From contig NC_089979.1 in assembly GCF_036417845.1 (NCBI RefSeq), positions 10,283,424 to 10,347,423 of the forward strand: a DNA stretch of 64,000 nucleotides. Reading direction: 5' to 3'. A program made the position numbers and the translations under genes. Numbering within the stretch: position 1 is the stretch's first letter; each line of letters begins with the position of its first letter. Origin of the DNA: Apteryx mantelli. Taxonomy: Eukaryota > Chordata > Aves > Apterygiformes > Apterygidae. Shown piece after piece: positions 21,481 to 36,300 of the stretch. The notes beneath the pieces were generated by a model. That model saw nothing but the letters and a program-made list of their open reading frames with translations. It did not search any database and had not been told where the DNA came from.

Positions 21481-24400
21481 GCCAGCGGGCACAGAGGTGG
21501 CCTGGCCCGTGTCTGCGAGGGGGACTGGAGGTGACTCGTTTGGGAAGTGAGATGCCCCGAGCGCAGAAGCTGGTAGATCCTGGCCCTCCAGTGAGTGCAG
21601 TAACGGTCCTAGCACCCATCAACACGCTTTCCAGCAAAAAACAGCTTGGCACCAAGCATAGCACCAAGATTTGGTGCAGCAGCAGTAAGCTGAGGTGGTT
21701 GGTTTTTGGAGGAAGTCACAGTTTAGTGTTGTATCGCGCGTCCGTGCACAGTGGCGTCTCCGATGCTGTTTATGGTTGTTCAGGGTGGTGGTAAAGATGT
21801 TGGCGACTTTGTGCGCTGGCCTAGGTGGGGTTTCATTTGATTATCCCTCTATGCTCGGACAGATGCCAGGCTCGAGACTTTCCAGTCGTCGTTGTTCATG
21901 CAAATCTTGCACCTGTTACTAAGTGAACATGTAAAAGTGCAGCCCAACAGCCAAAAACGTGTTGGGCTGGCCAGCACAGAGGAAAGAACTTCTGCTTTAA
22001 GGGACTCTGTACTTCCTTGTCTGGGGAGGAACAGTGGTGTGGTTGTGATCCTGACTATGTGTGAAAACTACCTCAGTCTCTTAAGCAAGTTTATAGCGTT
22101 TCAAAAGGATTAATGGTGAAATACAGAGGAAATAGCACAAAGCAACCCTTAAACCTTGAAGATTAACTGGCTGTGTGGTTTAGAGCTACGTTATCCTTTT
22201 GCCGTTTAAAAATGAGCTCTTATCTCTGAAAAATTAATGGTTCTTTAAGTATAAGTGAGTTCAAAAAGGCACGATGGGCATATCTTTTATTCAGGGTTTC
22301 ATTAGGTGTCTGATAAAAACAGGAGAGAGCCCCTTTTTTCATCAAAACAAGGCAAACTGCATATTTTCACCCCAAACAGAAAGGTATTCTGAAGGGACCT
22401 GAGGTTTCGGAGGAAGTGCAGGGATGTCTTTGTTTCAGGGCTTGTGTGAAACCAGGTCCGCTGGCAGACTGTTGAAGCTGGAGGATGACGGCCCTGCCAC
22501 TGTGGGGAGGGGAGAAGCCTTCGAGGTGCCCGCCTGAGCTCTGAGACCCTCCTGGGTGCACGTGGCGGGGGCACCCTGGATCATGTTGAGTCAGGAGCTC
22601 CTACCCGCTGCTCCACTTGTGTTCGCGTCAAGCATCGATCAGAGCAGTAGCCCTAGTTAGTGCATTTTCCCTGACAGCTGGTGGCAAGCTTTCTCAGGGT
22701 GCGCAGCATAAAATACCAAGTGTCAGTGATATGGGTCCATGACTCAGAAGGAGAAGCCCTCCCAGGCTGCTTGATAAAGTTTCTGAGCGGGTCTCAGGCA
22801 GAGCAGTGCTCTGTATGGAAACTGGGAAGTGCTCTGGATCCAACAGAAAAAGGCTCGGGAACAGCAGATACTTTTAAAAATGTTTCCAGTAAAGTTTAGA
22901 GCATCTGTTTCTTTAAATGAGATCGATGGTTCGGATTGCTCAGCAAGGAGCATGTACAATGGATTTTCAATAATGTACACAGCACAGCTCAGGCTTGAGG
23001 AAAAAATAATTGGGCTTCATTCTGTGCCTCTAAATGTGAGTGTGCCCAGTAACAGCAGCGTAAGAAGTTGATGTGCTGAAGGAAGTTAAAAGCTTAATGC
23101 AGCCCCTAAGTGTAGGAGGGCATGGCCACACTTAACTGCTATTTCTTTTTACTCAAAGGTAGCAGAGGATAAATAGTAGCTTGTTGGAGAATAAAGGCTG
23201 ATGTTTAACTGAGAGATTTCCTGTGCTTGTTGGAGAAGAACAAGGGCAAGAGCATATTGAAAGTAAAAGCATATTTCCTGTGAAAAACTTCTTGCTGAAG
23301 TGGAGGACAAGACCATTTTAGAGCTAAAGTCAGAGCTGTGGTAATTCAGGCCAGCCACACTGACATCTGAATGGGGCTCATCCGGTTTGCCTGATGCAGA
23401 GTGCAGGGTACTGAGCACTGGCCAGCCCAAACCTGCAAATGGGGAACAGGCGCAGCATCATGTGCTTCTCTTGCTTCACTAACAACAGGAAGAGAGTCTG
23501 TTGTTCCCTCTGCCTGCACATAGCCTCGAGAACTTGATTAGAGACTGCAGGTTGGTTTGTGTGCAGGTAGAAACTGGCCTGGTCTGCTGGGCTACACACA
23601 TGCTCCAGAGGCTTAGCTGAGTGTCAGTGCAGGTCTCTTGTTTGCCCGAGCAACACACATTCAGGGTGTGACCACATCGTTGGTAGCAGGACTGTTTCTG
23701 CCAAGCTGAAGGTCATTTCTGCGGTGCCTGTCTCAACTCTGACTTAGAAAGGCTTGTCTCTGAGGTTAGCTCAGACTAGGACCTATCTTCCTAATCATCT
23801 GGTTTAGGTTTTCCTTTAGTGCTTACCATGGCAGTGAGCTTACTTATCTGCTGAATTACTTCTCTTGCAGACCTATACAGTTCCACCAGCATCTGACCAG
23901 GGTTGCTGATTCTTAGATGCTCAGATTGCTTAGATTCTTAGTCTCGCTCCCACAGGAGCCCAAGGCTGGGCTAGGAGAGAGCCTTGGAGAGCTGGGAGCG
24001 GACCGCAGTGCTGACAGTGTTTTGGAATACAGTTGTTGGAGCAGGGATTTCAATTCTGCAGTCAGGCTATATTTCACAATGGGCAGAGAGCACTTTGCCC
24101 AGTGTCTACACTTACTCAGCTATTCAAAACCTTTGTTCTGTGCTTCTCTCATCTCTGTGTGGAGCTTGATAGAGTTTGGATTTTCTTTTGGTGCCTGAAT
24201 TCTATGACTGTCCTTGCTTAGTATATTTTTTAAAATCATTCTCCCCACAGGTTTTTTTTGGGGGGAAAAAAAAAGTACTGCACTCATGCTTATTCCCTTA
24301 GGATCTTTCTACACAAGAGATGCTGAGACTGAATGTATGAGTGACCTTTATGGTATCAGGTGGGATAAGTCTAATAGATAGCTTTGGTTTCCATTCCTAG

Positions 24401-25601
24401 CAGGGTTTTTTTTTCCTTACATGATGCAAGCTGCATCTCTCTCATAAAAAAAATTATTATTATTTTTTTAATGCAGCTTTTGATGATATCTGCTTTAGAA
24501 ATGCTGTAGCATCTACTCCAGGGTATCTAGTGGATAATCTCTCCTTTATTTCTCAAAGGCGTACTGGATAGAAAGGGAAGAATATGAAATCTTCTAACAG
24601 CAATAGAAAATTAAGAATTTTATCTGAGTCTCACTAAAACAGTTTTTTGTCTCAGCCGGAATTGGGAACCACCCCTGCATCTGCCTTGTTCCCAGTGTTG
24701 AGCTCAAACCTCTCGGCCACAACCTTCTCTATTGAAGAAAAAATTATAGTCACTACACATAATCTGTGCCATGAAAATCTAATCTGTGACCTAATTTGCT
24801 GTGATACCATGAAGAACCTGTCAGTAGCAATCACTGTAACGCATGGAGCAGATGCACGCTCTGCTTTCCAAGAGCTTGCAGTTAGAGTAACCTCAGAGGG
24901 AGCAGCGTAGTGGCAAGTGCGTACACTGGGAATCCTCCACTGCCAAATTTGGGAAATAATATACAGAGAGCTCTCCCATTGCTTTAGTCTTTTAAAATTA
25001 AAGTAATAAAGATAATGGTATTACATGTAGAAGTGAATCTCTTCTACAAGCGGTCCCTGCGGAACAGACTGGTTTGACCTATGAGAGCAGGAAGACAAGA
25101 TGCAACTAAAATTGGACACTTTTCTGGTGTGTTGTAACAGCTGTTTACCTGATAAGTGTTCGTACAGCTTCTCTGTGGCAGTGACTTGGACACAACCAAC
25201 TCGCTTGGTGAGCGGTTAGAGGAGCGACTTGCTGGAATAACTTCTTACCAGTGTGAGTTGGGGTTTTATGGGCTGATTCTCAGAGGTCAAAATTTGCTGA
25301 CTTTGGTGCCAGTCCCTTTTGGTCAAATTGTCGTTTAAGGGGAAACCAAGATCTTCTATGGTTTGTTATTGAAACCGTATCACTGCCAATCTTTCTTTGC
25401 AAGCCTGAACAAAGAAGGAAAGTTTTACAGGTCAGGAATGCAGCAAATAGGCTGATAGACTGTAAATCATGTTCCTAGGTCCTAGCCCTGCTACATCTGG
25501 CAGTGAGACAGCTTGACTGAGGAACTACTGCTCTATCAAAAACTGACAGAAGAGCTGGACTTCCTGTTTGATTGTTCTAGAAATAACAGTTCCTTTAAAA
25601 A

Positions 25602-25624
25602 ACACACATATATATATATATATT
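25602..25624. repeat. CA/TA microsatellite
   Basis: A short ACACACA stretch runs into alternating TA for about 15 bases. It is a simple repeat with no associated feature. Confidence 0.85.
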
Positions 25625-28600
25625 TAAAATGCTTTACTTGAAACTACTAAATTGAAGTGTTCAGGGGCATGCTGTCTATTACTAACTGCTAGGATTTGTG
25701 TCCATGCTTAGTGAGAGACCATCAGTTGCTTGTTTTAGGCTTTGGGAGCCTTCTAGTTACTAGCTTGGCTTTAAGATCTGGTGAACTGTGTCTGAAATCA
25801 GCACTCCGTGGTCTTACGCCTTCCTGTTGACCCTCATATGAGGCTACCTGTGCTGCTGTTCGGGCAGTAGCTCTCAAACCTATTGGTTTGAGCCTCCTCT
25901 TTATTTTCAGTGCTCATCTGCCTCCTGTTCCCCAGCATGCATTAAGGCATAGAATACATGTATTTGCATATTACTTGATAAACTCAGTGTCCGTTTACCC
26001 ATGCTGGGCACTCGGTGCTCACATTTCAATGTGGTGGTGGTTGATTTCTGCTCACTCCAGGCTTTTCCCTCCGCCCACTCACTTCCTTGTCGCAAATGTT
26101 TCCTCGCTTCACCAGTTTTTCACCCATATTTTGTGGGCAGGAATACCACCCCTTCCAGGCAGGCTCAGCACTTCGTCTGCCACTCACCTCTGCAGGAGGT
26201 GGGAGCCGGATCTGTGCGCGAGGGGAGGAGCAGAGGCAGGGGAAAGGTCCTGCCCGCACAGGGGCAAAGGTGTGGAGGCAGGGAGAGGGGGTGTGGGATG
26301 CAGGTGTGTTATCAGGAGAGCGGGAGCAAACACAGGCAGTGGTTATCGGGGGTATGTATGGGCCGAGGGGATGGTTATGTGCATGTTCAGGGACAGCATG
26401 GGGTAGAGCCTGATGTCCGTGAGTGTACAGAGCTGGGCGAAGGCATTTGCATAGGGGTGGGGGGGGGGTGTGGCAGGGGGGGATCCGAGAAGGTAGGGTG
26501 CGTGCTTCAGACCCAGTCGAGGGCGTCCTCCTAGCAGAGTGCAGCCAGGCCAGAGGCCGAGCTCCCTTCCTCAGCCCAGCACGCACAGGCTGGTCTGCTT
26601 CAAGGACTCTCTCTCGGACCTTAAGAGCATCTTTTAGCACGCATTTTATCTATCTGCTTCTTATTTCTAACAAAAGTTTCCCACTTCCGCTTGGACAACA
26701 TCTATTTCTCAACCACACTGGGTGCGTCTGGCAGCTCACAACCTGTCAAAATGGAGAAAAAAAATAAACCCCTATGAAAATAACTTTTCTGTGGTTTTGA
26801 ATTAGACAATGGCTAAAATTAGTAAGAACAGGCCTACCTGTGGCTATCCAAAGCCTAGTGAGAATTCATGTTCTTCTGGCTGCTGAGAAAGGCAAGCGAA
26901 GGTTTGCAACTTGCACTTCCTTCTCCTTGTCCCACTCTTGTCCTTGCAGCTTCTCTTCCCCTTCGAGCTCAGTCAGTAGCTGGTGGAGAGCTATGCAAAT
27001 GCTTCTCTGTGCCGATACTAATGTCACTTCCAGCACTGTGAAATGTTAACAATACCCACAGTGTTTTAACCACTCTCCTGTAATTTTTATGTTTGACTGT
27101 TACAAATGCAACTTTGGACACATCGTACTGAGGTTACTTGTTGTCAGAGCCCTGAATCTGGCCCGAGTCACGCTCTGAGGCCTGGTTCTACCTGCAGTTT
27201 CCTCTGCGAGGAGGTACCCCAGCCACTCATTCTGCTTTCCTCTCCCCAGCTGCAGTTTGCTCTCCTCCCCTGTACTTGTGTTGCTATTAATGGGGCTGCA
27301 GTATAAACCAGTTGCTGAAATAGTTCAGATTACAAGAATAACTCTAGATTTTTTTGGTTCTTTAAAGGTCCATTTTTCATTTTATATCCTGGCATAATTT
27401 TGATTTGCAGCATGACCTACACATACAGTTGTGCTTGGACAAGTAAAAGAGGGCAGTACGCTTGTGGGAAAGGGTGGAAACTTCCCTGTGGAGGGGAAAA
27501 AAGAAATGAAAAAAGGATCCTGAGTTGCTGGGGAGGGGGTAAGGGTGGCTAAGTTGCTTGGCCATGCTGGTGGAGGTGACATGCTGATGACAATCTTTGC
27601 GGGGGGAGAGAAGTGGAGGGACAGAAGATTTTGAAGCCCAGAACTGAGAGAGTTGTGGTCAGGGTTTGAAACTATTTAAACCCAAAATGGAGAAAGGGCT
27701 CAGAAGCTGAGTTTTGACTTAGGTGTACAGGCAGCGGGCAGCTGGGATGGCCTGCCAGGAGGCCGCAAGGGGCTTTGCCTCCCTCTCTCCCCCTTTGCTT
27801 TGGGATGCGGTCCACACCCCTGGTCTGGGAACCACCAGGTTAGGCCCTGCCACCAGTGCCAGAGAGAAACTCCTAGGAGTGGATATTCTTCTATGCCTAA
27901 CCTATTCAGAGGAGTTGGAAGTCACTTGGAAATCAAAATTAAACAGTACCTCAATGCAGGTTTGAAAAGTTTACTTGGAGGGCTGGCGTTGCTCCAGCGC
28001 GGTTGAACTGATGAGCTCCCTCCCGTAATAACGCAAGACAGAGGCCTTGGCTCAGCTGTCGGCAGCGACTGCAGCACTTTGTACATGGCAGGGCTGGATT
28101 CCTGCCCCCTCACACTGCTCCCGCTTAAAAAGTGCCGGGGGCAAAAGCAGGGAGGGCTGGACTATGTTGCACACGTTGCTGCCCAGCAGCCTCTGGTAGA
28201 GATCACGCTGGAGGCTTGCCGAGTGTCTAGGCTGCTGCAGGCCAGGGGCAGTGCTGAGGGACCGTCCGAAAATGGGAACAGCCGGTGCGTTGTTCTCTGG
28301 AAGAGCAGCAGGAACCTGGGATTAGCTTGTTTCCCTGAGCTGCCCCATGGAGACACAGTGCAGAACCTGCCTCTTTAGGCAACATCCAGAGGCGCATTCC
28401 TGTTCGCTCCCGACGCTGCAGAGCTGCTGTCGTTGTGGTGGAGTTCCGTGATAGATGATTTATTCCCCCACAACTCAGTGTCTTGCCAGAGACATTGGGA
28501 CAGGGAGTGGTGTGATGGTGAATCCCTCTTCAGCCTGCAGATTCCTGGAAGGATTTTGTTTTTCATGGTGGTAGGTCTGGATTAATTGACAAAACTTAAA

Positions 28601-31600
28601 AGAAAAAAAAATGGGAGCTCAATTCCAAAGAGTGTTTTGCCAGTCACATAACTGAATAGGGCAGATGCTCCTGCCTTTGAATCCAGAGATGGCTAACTCC
28701 CTCTGAAGGACTGGCTGTCTGACCAAATATGATCTTCTGTGCATTAGTAGGTCTGTCTGGCATCCTGCTTACATTGAGGCCTTAAGAAATATTTACTGTA
28801 TGTGGCAATGTTCTCTTGTTAGTGTGCTTTGGGTATCACAGATTGCCTTAGGGCATTGCCAGTGGATATCTGTCAAACTAGAACATTGGTAGGATTCCCT
28901 TTGAACGAAGAAGCCACTCAAATGTCTATTTAAGGGTTAGGACCAAGTTTCTTTCCCAGGATTACTGCTTTGAAAGGAGCCTGTCTGTTTTAGGAATGGC
29001 TCCAAGTTGTAAAACTTGTACCAGGATTTCTTGCACCCAGAATCCACAGTTGATCAGACATCCTCGTTATTGGTGTTACTACTATTGCTTTTAAGAGCAA
29101 AAATTGCTTTAGGTCCATTGGCACCTGTTCTAGGTTGCTGTTAACTGCTGTATCCCTGATCTAACGTGAATCAGAATGCCTCTAAAATACATCTGTGCGT
29201 TTGAGGTATGATTATGCCTAAGACTCATAGTAGCTGCTGTGCATACAACAAATGGTCTTTTTAATTTGTTGCAGTTCTATTTAATCTTGTCATCTTGCCT
29301 TTTTTTGTAATTTACTTAATGTGAGAAGCAATTGGTCAATGCACTCTGTAGTAACGCTCTGCTGGAGAACGGTGGTCGGGCTGAGACTGCTAGTCCTCGC
29401 GTGCTTTTGCACAGGGCTCTCATGAGACTGTTTAAATAATCCAGAATCAGTAAATACTTCTCTCCATAGAGTCTTGTGGCACATCAGCCTGTTTGAGAGA
29501 GCAAGAGAGGGGAGTCAAAGGCAAATACTATGTTCAAGCGAGCATGTCCTGTAGGAAAGGACTGATTCTGAAAACCTTGTACCCCTGCTGTTGCCGCTGG
29601 GCAGGCTCAACCATTTGATGTTTGTGGCTTGTCCAGAGCCCTTGGAGAGGACAGTCTGATACAAGGCCACCAAAAGGATCACAGCCTTCCACTCCCGGGG
29701 TCGTTAGTGTGTTAGCTGATGCTTCAGAGGGTTTGCGATGTTCCTAGGCAGTTGTTTTCATAGAGCTGAACTGCCCTTGACTCATTTGCATAATGCGTAG
29801 GGTTTGGGCTTTTCCTCTTCCTCTTCATGGTATTAGGTACTGTTTTATGTGCGAGTATCACTCGCACAAACTTGGGCACTGACTGAAACTTCCTCTAAGT
29901 AGTGGCTCACAGAAATGCAAATTCCTCTCCCCTAGCCTTGCTGGGGAAGGGGAAGGGCAGAGACTTCTTCGTGGGGTGGGGAGGACCTCAGAGAGGAACT
30001 GCCAGTGTGCTTGTTCTCCATGTTCTCCTCTACGAGTTCCTCGTGCATGAGCTTTGCTGAGCTCCCCCTGCTGTGGCACGTTCACCAGATGCTCTCCTGG
30101 GAGGCAGCTGTGGTTTCTGCAACAGGGGACGCTCCTGTGCACTCAAGGGGAGCGATCCACTTCCTATGAAGTTCCCCTGTAAAGTAACAGAATAAATGCA
30201 CCATCTGAATTACAGCTGCCGTGCTGGCATGCCATTGCCTCTTGGCAGCCCTGTCACGGGGGAGTCTTTGGGGGCAGCCAGAAGGTGTCCTTGCTGCTGA
30301 GGGAAATGCAGAGGTGGCCCCCAGTTGCTCTGCTGGCCGGGATGCTAGAGCACAGGGAGCAGACGCTCCTTTTGCTCTCTTGTGCTGGGGAGCTGGTACC
30401 ACCTATGGAAGTGCAGGCAGAGGGGAGAAGGGTGAGCCTTGCTTCTGCCAGTGCACTGCAAGTTCTGGGAGAAGCACAGGCGTTGTAGTTAACGCCCAGC
30501 TGAGACAAGAGGACTTGCCAAGTCAGTCTGTATCCTAAGCTGTTCTCCTGCCCTGTCCTCTTCTGCAGGATGGACCCCAAACTGATTTTCAGGGTTTAGT
30601 TAAGTTTTGAGCTACTAGGAACTCATCTGTGAGTCAGTTGTAGATGTGTCCTAAACTTTGCTTAGATTGTCTTTCTCCTGTAGCATCCACAGCATGCTGA
30701 GTAATTTCCTTGCTGGAGGAGTGGCCAGAGCCTGTGCTCTGGGGAACAAATGAGCGACCCCTTCTTGGTGTGTTTTGTTTTGTTTTGTTTCCTGCGCTGT
30801 TTTGTTGGGCTCCACTCCTACACTGAATTTCACTGACATCAGTAAAATACTGACAACTCCCCCAGGTGGAGCTCAGCAGGATCAGGGCTTCTCAGAGATG
30901 AAAGCATATCTGATAGTGTGAAAGATATACTTTTAGAGAAGGTCATTGAAACATAGTTCCTTATCCCAAAGCCTCCTTTTGCCCTAGACACTATTATTGC
31001 AAGTACTGTAGGTGAGTTTAGGTTGCAGCCCCATAAGATGTGCCACTTCATATGAAGAACTTCAGAAATTGCCCTTCCTTTCTCTAATGTCACTTTAATC
31101 CCTTGAGTATACAGTGATCAAAAGATATTTGATGAATGTACTAAACATTCACTGCACATTTCACTTCTAGTACCCAGCTGACCTCTCAAATCCTGAATGA
31201 AATGGATCTGCATTTGTTTCTAAAAATGTCTCATTTTGTGAATCAAAATGTCAACACATCTGAAAATGGTCCCACATGAGAAGTTTGTATCTCTTGGAGT
31301 TTAAATTGCTGGATCAATTTCCTGTTAATACTAAGGGTGTTTAAAGGGCAAACCCCCTGCCTACGACAGTGAAAATTTACCCCGAGGTATGACATTTCAC
31401 CTGCCACTGAGTGTAAGGCAGTCAAATATAATGGACCGGAATAGCTAGATTTGCACATACTGGTAACAAAAGACGGTGACCAGAGGATGCCATTACAGAA
31501 GTCCTTACTTTTCCTTGTTTTTTTATTTTTTTTTTTTTTCCCCCTCCTCTTGGCCATGAAAACTTGCATGTTCTTTGCAGTTTATGTTACTGCACTATTC

Positions 31601-31710
31601 AGAAGCCCCTGCTTGAATTTGGGCACAATTTAATCATGCACTGTATGAGTGTATAAAGTGAGCCCTGAAAGGCTCAAAAGGGCATGGCACAAAGAAACGG
31701 GAGCATCGGG

Positions 31711-31775
31711 GTATGTCCAAGGTCTCATAGCTGAGCAGCGGCCTCAAAGCCTGGCTCGAGCATTCCTGACACCCA
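31711..31775 (-). repeat. possible MIR/CORE-SINE fragment
   Basis: The + strand reads gtatgtccaaggtctcatag then ctgagcagcggcctcaaagc. This is close to the reverse complement of the MIR body (TGCCCAAGGTCACACAGCTAG-AAGTGGCAGAGCC). It is a diverged, partial copy. Confidence 0.4.
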
Positions 31776-33089
31776 CACTGGCCTTCTGGACCACAGACCG
31801 AGGAGCCTGATCACGTATCCTTCTGGCTGCAGCTATGCTGACCGACAGGGCTTTACCCCAGCTTGTCCCTGCTCCTCAGCATGGCTCTGTCCTGAGCAAG
31901 AGCAAAGGAGGAGGGTAGTTAGCAAGCATCCACTCTCTCTTCCCCAAATGAAATATGGAGGCAACTGCAACGAGTTATCAGCAAGCTAAAGCGAACAGTG
32001 TAGCTGTGAATAATTTGAACCCAAGGGCATGGTGAACCTGAGTCTGCGCTAAGGTATGTTTACCCGAGGAAGTGCCAACATCACCTGGGAGAGCATACCA
32101 TAAAATTGCACCATACTGTCCCTCCCATGCGCTATCAAGGAAAGCAGATGCCAGGATGGAAAAGCACCAGGAGCTGAATAAAAGAGCTCCAGTGTCGGAG
32201 AGGCCTGCTCAGTTTCCTACCTTCTGCTGCAGGCCATCTATGCTTCCCAGCATTCCTTGGTCTCTTGCCAATTCCCATCAACAGCTGTGGTTTGTGGTTG
32301 TAATGCTCAGCATTTGTCTCCTCTTTCTCCTAGCAGACCTGCATCAAAGTTAGATGTGCAGCATGCAGCAGTTCTGGAGCCTCGGGACTCCCAGAATTGG
32401 CCTGCAAGGATGAAATCAAATCCTTCCTTATTCCTTTATCTTCTCCAAGATATGAGAAATGGCAAATGTGGGTTTGCAAGTATCCTGGGTCCTTCTGATC
32501 ACATTTGTGAGGAAAGGTTATAATACAGTGCTTTGTATTATGTTATTTTAAAGAACAAAAAAATTCCAAAAATAAATCTAAAGCTGGATTGTCAACCCAG
32601 AAGAAACCTGCTCTCTGCATTTGGCAGATAAAATGTTCTTCACTCTACCATGCTTTTTTCTCGGGACGGATCATTCTGTTTCTGTGTCTATGTATTTCTA
32701 TTGAGATTCCAGTATGAGCAGGAGTGGCTCCAAGATGGAAGTGACTGTCCGTTAGGAAACTCGCTCCATGTTTCAGGAGGCCCCCAGAAGTTCATTAGAT
32801 GTTTATTAGCTTCCAGTTAATGCTGTACTGGATGGAACTGAATTGGTGACCGAGAGGGGAAAGGTTCTCTCGCACATTTGCAAACCCTAAGACATCTGTT
32901 CCCCAGACACAGATTTGTCTAATTTCCCTAAACCACTGATGACCTGCCCTGAAATGATACTCTCATTCCCTTAGGAAATCCCTTGGGTTGATATCAAGTA
33001 GATAGTTATTTTTGGGTCCTTTCCCAGAGAGAGTGCACTGTATTGCTTGATCCCTACACACTAAATAAATATATCATCGGACTGTAGTA

Positions 33090-33330
33090 AAGATCCAAAA
33101 AGCTTTATTGAAGGGGAAGCAGATTATTAATAATTGAGGGTTCACTGTATTGTTTTTGAGCCAAGTAAAGCTAATAGAGCGTTTTTATAGCAGAGATAAA
33201 AGTGTAGAATATCGAGACTGAATTGATTGCAACATTTAATGGCAACATAAAAGTCAATTAATGAATTGCAATGGTTAACTCTGCATTAAAGTGAAAAATG
33301 CAGCTCCCAAGCAGTGTATTAAGCATTTTT
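33090..33330. other. AT-rich block resembling conserved noncoding DNA
   Basis: Contains several TAAT/ATTA homeodomain-type cores (attattaataattgagg, gtcaattaatgaattgcaat) in non-repetitive sequence free of microsatellites. This is the style of vertebrate developmental enhancers. There is no direct evidence of conservation without an alignment. Confidence 0.2.
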
Positions 33331-36300
33331 GAAGATAACAGAAAGCAAAGAGACAAAAAAAAAAAATCCTATTGACTAGTAAGTGCCTATATTATTTTTT
33401 TACAGAAGAGAGGAAGTCGTATGACCATATCTTTAATTCATTTATCCTACAGCTCTCTGTGTAGGTGTGTATGTGTATGCTTTTTCCTTAGCACATTTCT
33501 TAATTAAACAAAACCTTTACAAGGGTTTGAAATGTGATTAATTCCAACAAAATTCTGTAAGGGGCATCTGAGCTTTTTTCATTGTTGTAAGGAGGACTAT
33601 AGTGCAGAGAGAACAGACTTCAGTAGATACATTTGTAATAAAGACTCTATCTGAGGAGAGTTACAAACTGTTTGAATTGTCCCACGTTCCTTATTATCTA
33701 CCTGATGTAAAGCTTCCTAATTTAAAAGTGTTTTTTCTATTTCTTTGCAATAGCAGAAGAACATAGAACACTGAAAATGGAAAACTTAATCATCGGAGGG
33801 GGGAGTTGCGCTTTTTGTGGAAGCGGAAGGTTTTAACATGTTCTGTATTGAACAAGTGAATGTTTCATTTGCAGCGTAAACTAGTGGCTGTTCCTTCTCA
33901 GTGACACTCATTACACTGTACTGAGTCCTCCTTTTGCAGCCTTTTTAAAATCATCCATTTCTTCTGAAACCTTTGTCCAAGCCTCAGGCAGGCAGGAGGC
34001 TTTTCCCTGCACTGCGGTCTCCTATTCTCTGCCTTTTTTTCATGATAGCCATTCATCTCCCAGGGAGGAAACATGCCCCCTCTTTGCCATCTGGCCACAT
34101 TCAGGTCCCCTTTGAATGCCCTCCCCTCTGCACCAAGCCCAAACTTGTCATACTCGTCTGAAAACCTGTCACAAGCTTAGGGCCAGAGTCTGTCATCCGA
34201 ACTGTAGTGTGTTTTGCCTTAGGACAGAAGTGACCCCATTTAAACCATTTAGAAGCATGCATACTTAGGAGGACTATCTGGCTGCCCTTATGTCTCTTTA
34301 TCTCTGCTTTCCTCCCACCTGGTATTCTCCTGACCCCTTCGCATCCCTGCTCAGACTGGTCTTCTCTGAGCAAACCACAGAAATCTTACTTTCTCCTACA
34401 TCTGGCCCTATCATCCTTTTAAAGTAAAATTCAACAGATCAACAAACAGGATTAGAATAATAAAGGGAGCATGAAGAAGCAGCTACTATTTAGCTTTTCT
34501 TGGAAGAGAATAAGTTTTAAAAAAAAAAGTCCTGTGAACAGTGTAACTAATGAATCCCAATTCCCTACAGATTTGAGTTCTCTGTGCCCTTCACTTCTCG
34601 CTGTAGATTTCCCTAGCTTTCTCACTGTAAAACCTCCCCCCCCCATGTTCCCAGCCTTCCTCTTTCCTGCCGTGTTCCTTGTGCTGCCAGTGCCGTTTCC
34701 CCCATTTTTCTTTTAACACCTTATATTTTGCTATTTAGGCAAGAGATGACATGTGCTGATGGACTAGGCAGTATACACATTAGTCTCCAGCATCATAAAC
34801 CTAATTTCCTGGGAGAAAGCAGATGATATCCTGGTGCAGGGAATACTGCTCTCTGGCACAGGCCAGGGGCTCACAGGCAAGCTAGAGCTAGCTCTGAATG
34901 ATTAGCCCCACTGAGAAGCACTTAGTGCAAACACTGCAGCTCTGACATGGCTCTGCTATCTTTGTGCTGAGGTTAGTTTGCTTAGGACTGACTTGGTCAT
35001 CTCTGTAGGATGTTGGTTTTTGCCCTGTGGGGCTGCCTAGCTACAGTGGTAGAAAAGCTGCGTGTACAACAGATCTCAGTATGTGTGTTCTCCTCACATC
35101 TTTGACTCTGACTGTGAGCAGCTTGGAGCAGGAATTGCACCAGGGTTTCTGTCAAGCAACATACAAATCTCTACAACTCAATTTTTTGCATATAAAGTTA
35201 TTGCCATTCAATGTTATGAATTTAGGCATTGAGAATTACGCGAATGGAAGTTACCAGTGTAGCCGTAGCAAAGGCCGTTCTCGCTTAGCGTAATGCAAGA
35301 ATGCCAAGGCCAGAAAAATGGTCTAAGCTCTTCCGAGTTACAGCCCAGTACCTCACAAGAGAACACGATTTTGCTTCTTTCATTCTTGTGGCTCATTCTC
35401 TGCCTGAGATGGGAATCCTTTAGAATAAGGAGCATATGACTGTGTAAACAGAAAAACCTGGTTTGTGAAGCATTCGTGTAGAGCAGCATGGTCACGGTGG
35501 GAAGCCGCTGGTTCTGGTCTCATCAAAATAAGCACCTAAGCTCTGACAGCGGGAATCCAGACGTCTCAAATGGGAATGAATCCAGCTGGTATGAGCAGGC
35601 TCAGAATGCTTCCTAGCTCATGCGTGGGGACATAAAAAAAATATTATCTTTTCATTAATTGGGTAATTTCAGAATAACTTTAAGTAATTGAAATGTGCAA
35701 TGTCAGCTTTACTCCCTTTTCTTGCTAGCAGAATATTAAACAGCTGCATTTGGTGCTAAATTTAATCATAGGTACTATGTTCATGCTCAGAAAAAAAGGA
35801 AGAGAAAGAGATGTCTGGTGTGCAATGTTTCTGTTGCCCAGCAAAGGAAGTGTTTAAGCAAATGGCTAAATGCTTCATTTAACTGCAGCCTTCATCTGTA
35901 CCCAGTCTGTCCCTCACAGATCACAATACGTGAAAAAGTCCTAGCTTTCTATTTTGTCTGCTAGCAAACCCTTCTTTGCAGTTAGAGATATTTTTGCTTA
36001 TGTGAGCAGCAGGGACTCTGTTTCTGTCCTAGCTCCCTGGGCTTAAAATAATCATGCTCAAAGATTTTACTTTGGAAACGAAATATACCGTACTGGTGAT
36101 GGTGGATTGGGAACTACTTACCCCACAGAAAAAGGATGCTACCTCGATTCATGCGAGATCACTGGATGTTCTACAAGAAAATGTGTGTATTGATGGGGAA
36201 AGGGTTTCTTCAAAATTCTTTACTTTCAGCAGTTGTGTGCACTGAAGTCCTTTCAATGCTTGTTGCTTTTAAAAGCATATTGGTGGAATTGCCTTGAAGA

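Noticed and set aside
20363..21615. Several long open frames of 80 to 329 codons on both strands of CpG island 1.
   Set aside because: Stop codons are scarce in very GC-rich DNA. The peptides are low-complexity A/R/P/G with overlapping frames on both strands and no family signature.
25888..26767. A cluster of overlapping open frames of 60-204 codons on both strands around 26 kb.
   Set aside because: A locally GC-richer, G-run-containing patch lowers stop frequency. There are no splice borders, and the peptides are compositionally odd.
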